Position numbers and translations under genes: made by a program. A DNA stretch of 6,129 nucleotides, taken from the NCBI GenBank assembly GCA_937891325.1, contig CALAFU010000192.1:1-6129 (forward strand). Reading direction: 5' to 3'. Positions 1 to 5,734 of the stretch are shown in pieces. Source of the DNA: an uncultured Candidatus Melainabacteria bacterium. GTDB lineage: Bacteria > Cyanobacteriota > Vampirovibrionia > Gastranaerophilales > Gastranaerophilaceae. The notes below the pieces were generated by a model. It was not told the DNA's origin. It saw only the letters and a list, made by a program, of their open reading frames with translations, and did not search any database. Each line of letters starts with the position of its first letter. Positions within the stretch are counted from its first letter, which is position 1.

Positions 1-49
1 TAAAGAAGATAGTTATTATTTTCTAACATGCCTGTAACATACGTTTTTA

Positions 50-883
50 CTAACATTCTTCACTTCTCACTAAGTCAAAAATTTCTTTACACATTTTGAA
101 AACTTTTTTTGCATCTTTTAAGGCAAGCATATTTGGTCCGTCACATAGCGCTTTGTCAGGTTCTGGGTGAATTTCAAAGAACAAAGCATTAACACCCGCA
201 GCAACTGCTGAACGAGCTAATAGCGGAACAAAAGTTCTGTCTCCGCCTGTTGATTCACCATTTGCCCCTGGAAGTTGAACACTATGAGTAGCATCAAACA
301 CAACAGGATAGCCGGCTTCTTGCATAATTCTAAGTCCGCGCATATCTACAACAAGGTTGTTGTAACCAAAAGTTGTGCCACGTTCTGTTAGCAAGATGTT
401 TGAATTGCCTGTGCTTTCAACCTTTTTAGTCAAAGGTTTCATTTGTTGTGGTGCTAAAAATTGACCTTTTTTAATATTTACGATTTTGCCTGTTTTACCA
501 GCTGATAGAAGTAAATCAGTTTGACGGCATAAAAACGCTGGAATTTGCAAAATATCTGCAACTTCTGAAACAGGTTGAGCCTCATCAGGCAAGTGAATAT
601 CTGTTACGATTGGAACTTCAAATTTTTCCTTCACATTCGCTAACATCTTTAAGCCTTCTTCCATGCCTAAACCTCTAAAGCCTGACATAGAGGAACGATT
701 AGCCTTGTCAAAAGAAGATTTAAACACATAATTTATACCCAATTCTTGAGTAACTTCTTTTAACGTTTCAGCAACTTCGTATAATAATTCTTGATTTTCT
801 ATTACGCAAGGTCCAGCAAAGATAGTTAATTTGTCCCCACCAATCTCAAAATCATTTAATTTAATCTTTTTTACATCTATCAT
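50..883 (-). CDS. kdsA: 3-deoxy-8-phosphooctulonate synthase (Kdo-8-phosphate synthase), metal-dependent class
   Basis: This cytoplasmic enzyme condenses phosphoenolpyruvate with arabinose 5-phosphate to give Kdo-8-phosphate, the precursor of the Kdo sugar of lipopolysaccharide inner core. The 277-residue product has the usual length and is complete. Seen motifs: IFAGPCVIE near residues 21-29, KSSFDKANRSS at 55-65, DATHSVQLPG at 197-206, FFEIHP at 235-240 and LCDGPN at 246-251. Cys26 sits where the metal-independent E. coli enzyme has Asn. The presumed metal ligands Cys26, His200, Glu237 and Asp248 have the same spacing (174, 37, 11) as Cys11, His185, Glu222 and Asp233 of the Aquifex metalloenzyme, so this is the metal-dependent type. 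The start is the only ATG before the conserved core, although no Shine-Dalgarno sequence precedes it. The gene stands alone on its strand and diverges from the exporter operon. Related DAHP synthases share the fold, but the motifs and length favour KdsA. Confidence 0.97.
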   Translation of the reverse strand: MIDVKKIKLNDFEIGGDKLTIFAGPCVIENQELLYEVAETLKEVTQELGINYVFKSSFDKANRSSMSGFRGLGMEEGLKMLANVKEKFEVPIVTDIHLPDEAQPVSEVADILQIPAFLCRQTDLLLSAGKTGKIVNIKKGQFLAPQQMKPLTKKVESTGNSNILLTERGTTFGYNNLVVDMRGLRIMQEAGYPVVFDATHSVQLPGANGESTGGDRTFVPLLARSAVAAGVNALFFEIHPEPDKALCDGPNMLALKDAKKVFKMCKEIFDLVRSEEC

Positions 884-892
884 AATACGTTT

Positions 893-921
893 ATTCTAGC
901 TAAAACAGATTTATTTGTCTA
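893..921 (-). promoter_or_regulatory. sigma-70-type promoter for kdsA, almost touching the start codon
   Basis: Read on the minus strand, a -35 box TAGACA (916-921, five of six consensus bases) and a -10 box TAGAAT (893-898, five of six) are separated by 17 bases. Only nine bases lie between the -10 box and the kdsA ATG, so transcription would begin at or within a few bases of the start codon. There is no recognisable ribosome binding site in that gap. This suggests a leaderless or near-leaderless message. The promoter is inferred from sequence alone. Confidence 0.55.
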
Positions 922-943
922 TTGTGAATAACAAAATAAGAAA

Positions 944-972
944 CTGTCCAAATTAAACATTTGTTTTATAAT
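944..972 (+). promoter_or_regulatory. promoter of the exporter operon
   Basis: A perfect -10 hexamer TATAAT lies at 967-972, with a weak -35 match CTGTCC at 944-949 and a 17-base spacer. Start of transcription would fall near 979, leaving a leader of about 30 bases before the ATG at 1009. It diverges from the kdsA promoter, with about 20 bases between the two -35 boxes. No clear operator is visible between them. Confidence 0.5.
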
Positions 973-997
973 AAAAAGTAACATAGAAACTAAGGCT

Positions 998-1003
998 GAG
1001 GAG
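998..1003 (+). promoter_or_regulatory. ribosome binding site of the truncated adaptor gene
   Basis: GAGGAG ends five bases before the ATG at 1009, which is ideal Shine-Dalgarno placement. It fixes 1009 as the original start of the HlyD-type gene, even though the frame is stopped 11 codons later. The signal is stronger than anything before the possible internal starts at 1141 (TTG), 1174 or 1282 (ATG). Confidence 0.75.
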
Positions 1004-1008
1004 AAAAA

Positions 1009-1254
1009 ATGCGTAAAAAAGTTCTAATTGCCATTGCAATATAATTAATTTTAGGTTTAACTGTATTTTTCTTAACTAGAAAAACAAATAATAAAGACGA
1101 ACTTGAGCTTTTTGGAAACATTGAAATCAGACAAGTCGATTTGAGTTTTCAAGTGTCAGGACAAATCTCACAAATGTTAAAAGAAGAGGGCGACAACGTC
1201 AAAAAAGGTGAACTTGTTACGGTTTTAGACAATAAAGATTACAAAGCAAATTCT
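1009..1254 (+). pseudogene. HlyD-family periplasmic adaptor (YbhG-like), N-terminal remnant with premature stop
   Basis: In YbhGFSR-type exporters this protein is the membrane-anchored periplasmic adaptor linking the inner-membrane ABC channel to an outer-membrane channel. Only about 82 codons remain of the ~330 usual for the family. From the ATG at 1009 the frame encodes MRKKVLIAIAI, then TAA at 1042-1044, then LILGLTVFFLTRK, which completes a signal-anchor helix. Next come ELFGNIEIRQVDLSFQVSG and a half-lipoyl segment EGDNVKKGELVTVLDNKDY, both matching the start of YbhG (from memory: LYGNVDIRTVNLSFRV). The coiled-coil hairpin, second lipoyl half and beta-barrel domains are absent. The frame runs without a break into the ATPase remnant, so the end at 1254 is approximate. 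Promoter and ribosome binding site survive. As written, it yields an 11-residue peptide. A sequencing error at the TAA is possible, since one base restores a Leu or Ile codon, but the truncation would remain. Confidence 0.85.
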
Positions 1255-1770
1255 AAAAAAGCACGTGCAAACTTAGGCTACATGGCACAAAAATTTTCTC
1301 TTTATGGTTCACTTACAGTTAGACAAAATTTGGATTTTTTTGCTTCAGTTTATGGAATAAAATCTAGCGAAAAAGAAAAAAGAGTTGATGAAATATTAGA
1401 AGTTTTTGCTCTTAAAGAATTTGAAAACCAAAAATCAGAGGACTTGCCATTAGGTTTTAAACAAAAATTATCTATGGCGTGTGCTTTAATTCACAATCCA
1501 CCTGTTTTATTCCTAGACGAACCTACATCAGGCGTTGACGTTTTAACTCGTCGTGATTTTTGGAATCACATAACATCTCTTGCAAAAAAAGGCGTAACCA
1601 TTTTAGTTACAACTCACTTTATGGACGAGGCGGAATATTGCGACAGAATTAGTCTATTCTACAAGGGCGAAACTATTGCCGTAGGAACTCCAAAAGAGTT
1701 AAAAGCAAAGGTTAATGCAAAAAATATGGAAGAAGCGTTTATAACATTAATTAATGAGTCCGAGAAATGA
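1255..1770 (+). pseudogene. ABC exporter ATPase (YbhF-like), C-terminal remnant lacking Walker A
   Basis: YbhF-type proteins carry two fused ATPase domains (about 580 residues) that power export of cationic drugs or similar substrates through YbhS/YbhR. Here only about 170 residues of the second domain remain. They start just before the Q-loop (GYMAQKFSLYG, from 1276), followed by LTVRQNLDFFASVYG, the signature region LPLGFKQKLSMACAL (the family's variant of LSGGQ), Walker B VLFLDEPTSGVD and the H-loop region VTTHFMDEAEYCDR. The whole first domain and the Walker A (P-loop) of the second are missing, so ATP hydrolysis by this chain alone is not expected. The stop-free frame extends upstream to 1045 through the HlyD remnant, and the longest conventional reading would start at TTG 1141. 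ATG 1282 has only a weak AGG ahead of it. The end overlaps the next gene by four bases (ATGA). It reads as a decayed gene rather than a designed fusion. Confidence 0.85.
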
Positions 1771-2873
1771 AGATATTATTAGCCTTAATTAAAAAAGAGT
1801 TTTTACAAATAATAAGAGACCCAAGCAGTATTATTATTGCTTTTGTTTTGCCGTTAATTTCAATTTTGATTTATATGTACGGCATCAACCTTGATTCTGT
1901 AAAAGTTACTATGGGTATCAAAAACGATGATAACAACCCTGAAATTGAAACACTTGTAAAATCTTTTGGGCATAGTAAATACGTAAAATCCATTACTGTT
2001 GATAATTTGCAAGAAATCGAAAATAGAATTATTCGCTCAAAGATAAAAGGTGCGATAATTATTCCAAATGATTTTTCAACAAAACTATCACGAGGTCAAA
2101 GTGCCGATTTGCTTGTAGTAACTGACGGTTCAGAAGTTAATACGGCAAATTACGTGCAAAGTTATGCCTTGCAGATAACAAATGGTTGGCTAAGCCAAAG
2201 CAAATATAAATACGGACTTGCAAGACCTATTGTAAATCCTGAAATCAGATTTTGGTACAATCCTGATTTGAACAGCCATTACTTTATTCTTCCAGGGTCA
2301 ATAGCAATTACAATGACATTGATTGGAATCCTTTTGACTTCTCTTGTAATCGCTAGAGAGTGGGAACGTGGTACAATGGAGGCTCTTTTATCAACTTCAG
2401 CAAGTGCTTTTCAAATAGTTTTGGGCAAATATATTCCATATTTTGTTTTAGGAATGGCATCGTTAATATTTAACGTATTTCTGTGCGTTGCAATCTTTGG
2501 AATACCGTTTAGGGGCAATTACTTAGTCTTGTTGCTTGTTAGCAGTCTATTCTTGTTCACCTCTTTAGGTATCGGACTTTTAATTTCAACAAAATTAAAA
2601 AATCAATTTTTTGCAAGCATGGTATCTTTAGGCATTGGATTTTTGCCAGCATTAATGCTTTCTGGCTTAATGTTTTCAATTAATTCTATGCCAAAATTTT
2701 TCCAATATTTGACAATGATAATTCCACCAAGATATTACGTTGCGTTTATTGAAAGTGAATTTATGGCTGGAACTATCCCTGAAATTGTTGTCGCAAATTC
2801 AATATTTTTAACTATTTTAGGTTTAATTTTGTTTATTGCAGTTTATAAGAATACAAAAATGAGGTTGGATTAA
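1767..2873 (+). CDS. ybhS: ABC-2 type exporter permease, YbhS-like
   Basis: This inner-membrane protein forms half of the channel of a YbhFSR-type drug or cation exporter. The 368-residue product is full length. It has a cytoplasmic N-terminus with the KKEFLQIIRDPSS motif (9-21), a first membrane helix near 22-40, an extracytoplasmic domain to about 170, and five further helices near 174-197, 223-247, 252-275, 283-305 and 342-361. Diagnostic stretches shared with E. coli YbhS, recalled from memory, are YGINLDS (38-44), VTDGSEVNTANYVQ (118-131), the coupling-helix region AREWERGTMEALLST (196-210) and NQFFAS (279-284). Its ATG overlaps the upstream stop by four bases and the site before it is weak (GAG), so translation is probably coupled to the broken ATPase frame. 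The next gene begins on its own stop codon. The frame shows no stops or shifts, in contrast with the genes before it. Confidence 0.93.
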   Translation: MKILLALIKKEFLQIIRDPSSIIIAFVLPLISILIYMYGINLDSVKVTMGIKNDDNNPEIETLVKSFGHSKYVKSITVDNLQEIENRIIRSKIKGAIIIPNDFSTKLSRGQSADLLVVTDGSEVNTANYVQSYALQITNGWLSQSKYKYGLARPIVNPEIRFWYNPDLNSHYFILPGSIAITMTLIGILLTSLVIAREWERGTMEALLSTSASAFQIVLGKYIPYFVLGMASLIFNVFLCVAIFGIPFRGNYLVLLLVSSLFLFTSLGIGLLISTKLKNQFFASMVSLGIGFLPALMLSGLMFSINSMPKFFQYLTMIIPPRYYVAFIESEFMAGTIPEIVVANSIFLTILGLILFIAVYKNTKMRLD

Positions 2874-3985
2874 TGCTTAAAGATATATTTAGACGAGTTT
2901 TTGCTCTTATAAAAAAAGAATTTATTACCATTTGGAAAGACCCTAAAAGTAGGGGTATTATTATAATGCTACCATTAATGCAATTATTAATTTTTTCAAA
3001 TGCAGTTACAATGGAGGTTAATAACATTGATGTTGCAGTGATAGATAGAGATAATTCCGTTGAATCTAGAGAACTTTTATCTCGTTTTGAAAATTCTCCT
3101 CGATTTAGAAAATTCTATTATGCTGATACAGAACAGGAATTTAAAAAGAAATTAGATACGCAAAAAGTTCAAATCGGACTTTATATAAACAATGATTTTT
3201 CAAAAAATATTAAGGCTCAAAAGCAAACTAACATTTCAATATTTGCAGATGGTAGACAAACAAATGTTGCATCAATTGCTAGTGCTTACGCAACTCAGAT
3301 AATTTCAGGTTATAGTGCAGAAGTTTCGCAAAGACAGGGGGCGAGCATAAACCTTGTTGTAAGGAATTGGTACAATCCAAACCTTGAATACAAGTGGTAT
3401 ATTTTAACGATAATTGTTGCAATGTTATCGGTTGTCGTAACACTTATTTTGACCTCTCTATCAATTGCAAGAGAAAGAGAATTAGGAACTTTTGACCAAC
3501 TTATTGTTAGCCCTCTTTCATCAACTGAAATTTTATTGGGAAAAACCGTTCCACCATTAATTATTGCACTTTGCTTGACCTGTTTTATGTCGTTTTTAGT
3601 TGTAACCTTTTTCCATTTACCATTAAAAGGTTCGCTTATTTTGCTAATTATTTCAATCGCAATTGCATTACTTTCAATTGTCGGAGTTGGGTTGTTTATA
3701 TCCTCAATTTGCAAGACTCAACAGCAAGCAATTCTAAGCGTAATGACATTTATGATGCCCGCAATGCTTTTGTCAGGATTTATTTCACCAATTGAGGACA
3801 TGCCTGTATTTTTGCAATACCTAACATACTTGAACCCTGTTAGATTTTTTATGGTTTTGACACGAGGAATCTTCTTGAAAGGTATGGGAATAGAAGATGT
3901 GATTATAAACTTAATCCCATTGATAATTATTTCTTGCATAACTCTTACACTTGCAAGCAAAACTTTTAAAAGAAATTTGGATTAA
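2873..3985 (+). CDS. ybhR: ABC-2 type exporter permease, YbhR-like
   Basis: This is the second channel subunit, partner of the preceding YbhS-like protein in the inner membrane. The 370-residue product is complete. It has the same layout: LIKKEFITIWKDPKSR (12-27), a helix near 28-45, an extracytoplasmic domain to about 172, and five helices near 176-199, 224-248, 253-278, 287-306 and 342-361. Features typical of YbhR, recalled from memory, are LVVRNWYNPNLEYKW (161-175), SLSIARERELGTFDQLIVSP (195-214), CKTQQQA (280-286), MMPAMLLSG (294-302) and PIEDMP (306-311). The start overlaps the preceding stop by one base (TAATG), with GAGG at 2861-2864 as ribosome binding site eight bases upstream. It is the last gene of the operon and is convergent with the membrane protein gene that follows. 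No damage is seen in the frame. Confidence 0.93.
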   Translation: MLKDIFRRVFALIKKEFITIWKDPKSRGIIIMLPLMQLLIFSNAVTMEVNNIDVAVIDRDNSVESRELLSRFENSPRFRKFYYADTEQEFKKKLDTQKVQIGLYINNDFSKNIKAQKQTNISIFADGRQTNVASIASAYATQIISGYSAEVSQRQGASINLVVRNWYNPNLEYKWYILTIIVAMLSVVVTLILTSLSIARERELGTFDQLIVSPLSSTEILLGKTVPPLIIALCLTCFMSFLVVTFFHLPLKGSLILLIISIAIALLSIVGVGLFISSICKTQQQAILSVMTFMMPAMLLSGFISPIEDMPVFLQYLTYLNPVRFFMVLTRGIFLKGMGIEDVIINLIPLIIISCITLTLASKTFKRNLD

Positions 3986-4055
3986 ACAAAACGGCGGGTT
4001 TGATGTATGCAAAAATATTTTAAGATTCAAATTCAGTTATTTTTAATAATATTGT
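3986..4055. other. convergent intergenic gap, no strong terminator
   Basis: This 70-base gap separates the tail of the exporter operon from the tail of the minus-strand membrane protein gene. The only structure is a very short GC-rich stem around 3988-4003 (CAAAAC / GGTTTG with one mismatch). On the minus strand it is followed by TTTAAT. It is too small to call a terminator with confidence, and no other signal is visible. Confidence 0.3.
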
Positions 4056-5150
4056 TCATTCTGCTTTTGGAAGATGTTTTTTTATAAAATTTGGCAAAAG
4101 TTTTATTACAAAATTTTCAAGTGTTGTTAAATATTTTTTTAATTTCAATCCTAGTAGCAAAACCAACACCCCTGTAACAATCATTACAAAGATAGTTAGC
4201 ATTTCAGGAGCTTTTAGTGCTGTCAAACGTTCTTGTTCAATCACAATGAAAGATGAGATACTTCCGAACAAACCTAGGAATAAAAACATTTTGCGTTTTA
4301 TGATTAGAGCAACAATAAAAAATAATCCGCTAAAGAAAAAGATTATGACACTATACCACAATAAAGATATATCAAATTTACCCAACATTATCATTACACT
4401 GAAATAAATAGATATAGCCCCTAAAGAATATAACCATAAAGCGTGGTCAATTTTTGTTTTTTCATCATATATAAATCCTAAACAAACAATAACAAGTGAG
4501 TATAACAAACAAATTGTTGATATAGCTAAGTATGTAGGTTTTATTATGGTTTTAGCATAACTAATTACGTTTATGTAATATAAAATATAGCCTCCAAAAA
4601 TTAATGGCAGTGTAGAAAAAATATTTGCTCTAAATTTCATTAGAAAACCAGCAAAAATCAAGGATAATGTCGAAATAAGTGTTAATGCCGGTCGTTGAAG
4701 GTTTAAAGTGTCCCCAGAATAGGCTTCTAATTCCGAAAATCTAGGGTAAAATCCTGTCATTTTTGTAATAACAGTTATACATAAACCGAAAGATAATATC
4801 GCAGATATGTAAAAAATTCCCGCAGGCTTTTTATTATTATTTTTCCAAAGAAATTCACCTGAAAACAAAAATATAACTAAATAGATAATCGAGGTTAATA
4901 AAATTATCCAAAAATTTGTTTTTCCAATGATTTCATCCATAAATAAAGCCATGCCGGTAAAAATAACTAAACTGCCAACATAAAGTAAAATCGTTTCAAA
5001 ATTACTTTTTAATTTTTTAGAAGTTACAGCATTTTCATTGTCTAATTGAGAGAGGTTATTTGTATCAAATTCAACAAGTTTGTTGTAGATTTCTTCAGAT
5101 ATAACCCCTTGAGTTAATGCTTCTCTTAATTTTTCATCATTGAACGCCAT
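4056..5150 (-). CDS. polytopic membrane protein with DUF2157-like layout, function unknown
   Basis: I do not recognise a specific function. The 364-residue product begins with a short soluble segment, LREALTQGVISEEIYNKLVE (8-27), resembling the N-terminal motif of DUF2157 proteins. A charged linker follows, then about ten hydrophobic helices near 52-71, 79-99, 111-130, 154-172, 177-197, 205-227, 236-256, 262-284, 287-304 and 316-335. It ends in a basic cytoplasmic tail (KKYLTTLENFVIKLLPNFIKKHLPKAE region, 338-364). No catalytic motif or transporter signature is evident. The start is well supported: AGGAGT (5155-5160) lies four bases upstream of the ATG, and a promoter precedes it. The gene is intact, convergent with the exporter operon and divergent from the truncated phosphoesterase. 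It could be a small-solute carrier or an envelope protein, but the assignment to the DUF2157 family is itself only a pattern-based inference. Confidence 0.8.
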   Translation of the reverse strand: MAFNDEKLREALTQGVISEEIYNKLVEFDTNNLSQLDNENAVTSKKLKSNFETILLYVGSLVIFTGMALFMDEIIGKTNFWIILLTSIIYLVIFLFSGEFLWKNNNKKPAGIFYISAILSFGLCITVITKMTGFYPRFSELEAYSGDTLNLQRPALTLISTLSLIFAGFLMKFRANIFSTLPLIFGGYILYYINVISYAKTIIKPTYLAISTICLLYSLVIVCLGFIYDEKTKIDHALWLYSLGAISIYFSVMIMLGKFDISLLWYSVIIFFFSGLFFIVALIIKRKMFLFLGLFGSISSFIVIEQERLTALKAPEMLTIFVMIVTGVLVLLLGLKLKKYLTTLENFVIKLLPNFIKKHLPKAE

Positions 5151-5154
5151 AAAT

Positions 5155-5160
5155 ACTCCT
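5155..5160 (-). promoter_or_regulatory. ribosome binding site of the DUF2157-like membrane protein gene
   Basis: Read on the minus strand, AGGAGT ends four bases before the ATG at 5150. It is a strong Shine-Dalgarno match and fixes the start codon. Confidence 0.75.
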
Positions 5161-5175
5161 ATTTTTATAGGATTT

Positions 5176-5204
5176 ATACTAGCAAAGATTAACTTTTAAT
5201 GCAA
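5176..5204 (-). promoter_or_regulatory. extended -10 promoter for the DUF2157-like gene
   Basis: On the minus strand a -35-like TTGCAT (5199-5204) and a -10-like TAGTAT (5176-5181) are 17 bases apart, and TGC directly before the -10 box gives an extended -10. Each hexamer matches four of six consensus bases. An overlapping TATAAA (5172-5177) is an alternative -10. Transcription would start near 5169, about 20 bases before the ATG. The -35 box abuts the left edge of the phosphoesterase remnant on the other strand. Confidence 0.4.
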
Positions 5205-5628
5205 TGCAAATTATGTTTTCAATGAAGGAAACTTAGTTTTTATAACAATGAGCGGAGTGAAAGAAGTTTTTCTAGGGGCAAATGGCTATTTCAAAAATGA
5301 TGAAATTATGTGGCTTGATAAAATGTTGACAAAATATAGCAATAAAAAAGTTGTAATCTTCCAACATTTTCCGCTAATTGATAGCAAAGTTTATGGACAT
5401 AACTTGTATAAAAAAGATGATTACCTGAAAGTTTTATCAAAACATAATAACGTGATAGCGATAGTTTCAGGTCATTACCACGAAAATTTGGAAGTAAAAG
5501 AAAATAATATTTATCACATAGTCACTCAAAATTTTACAAATAATATGAGCTACAAATTAATTACAATCGACGATGAAACCAACGAAATCTATACCTTCCT
5601 AATCAGTAAAAATAAGAATTTTGAGTAA
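5200..5628 (+). pseudogene. calcineurin-like metallophosphoesterase, C-terminal remnant
   Basis: Proteins of this superfamily hydrolyse phosphoesters with a two-metal centre. The remnant holds the last metal-binding motifs only: VVIFQHFPLID with its metal-ligand histidine (from ATG 5248, near residues 35-45) and SGHYHEN, the GHxH motif (near 74-80). GYFKNDEIMWLDKML (13-27) is the usual linker between the halves. The first half, with the DxH, GDxxD and GNHD motifs, is absent upstream. Family-like coding continues before the ATG at 5248: codons from 5200 read CNANYVFNEGNLVFITMSG, matching the Y-F-(x)n-N-(x)-FI strand that precedes this region in complete enzymes, and a TAA at 5197-5199 stops the frame. 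The ATG at 5248 lacks a well-spaced ribosome binding site (GAAGGA lies 18 bases away). The 126 residues from that ATG should not form an active site. The gene seems to have lost its 5' half by deletion next to the divergent gene's promoter. Confidence 0.75.
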
Positions 5629-5674
5629 TTTCATTTTTTATTTTATCTTTTTGCACCTACCAAAAAATGTTTAG

Positions 5675-5708
5675 ATTACTAAGCATATCTATTACAATCC
5701 TTAGTAAT
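5675..5708 (-). terminator. 9-bp inverted repeat, possible weak terminator of the phosphatase gene
   Basis: ATTACTAAG (5675-5683) and CTTAGTAAT (5700-5708) form a perfect 9-base inverted repeat around a 16-base loop. It lies 27 bases beyond the stop of the minus-strand phosphatase gene. On that strand a run of six T (5662-5667) follows the stem after seven bases. The stem is AT-rich, the loop is long and the T run is not adjacent, so termination is only one reading; a protein-binding dyad is another. The rest of the gap 5629-5734 is AT-rich with no gene. Confidence 0.35.
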
Positions 5709-5734
5709 AGGAAAATATTAACCCCGATTAGAAG

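Noticed and set aside
24..56. Three copies of TAACAT downstream of kdsA (24-29, 35-40, 51-56)
   Set aside because: Irregular spacing (11 and 16 bases), six-base units in AT-rich sequence, and one copy overlaps the kdsA stop region. Chance is sufficient.
1009..1770. A natural HlyD-ATPase fusion protein as a new type of transporter component
   Set aside because: The frame has a TAA at codon 12, lacks Walker A, and would put an ATPase domain directly after a periplasmic lipoyl segment, which is topologically on the wrong side of the membrane. Decay is the simpler reading.
1141..1770. A stand-alone 209-residue protein starting at TTG 1141
   Set aside because: No ribosome binding site precedes it, and recognisable HlyD coding continues upstream of the TTG, so it is an internal codon rather than a start.
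3310..3714. Antisense open frame of 134 codons inside the YbhR-like gene
   Set aside because: It lies wholly opposite a well-conserved permease gene, has no ribosome binding site or recognisable family, and is typical of a shadow frame. The same holds for frames at 2833-3027, 3571-3795 and 3718-3960.
5158..5171. Hairpin CCTAT-TTTT-ATAGG overlapping the ribosome binding site of the DUF2157-like gene
   Set aside because: The stem is only five mostly AT pairs, and the predicted transcription start near 5169 falls inside it, so the message would not contain both arms.
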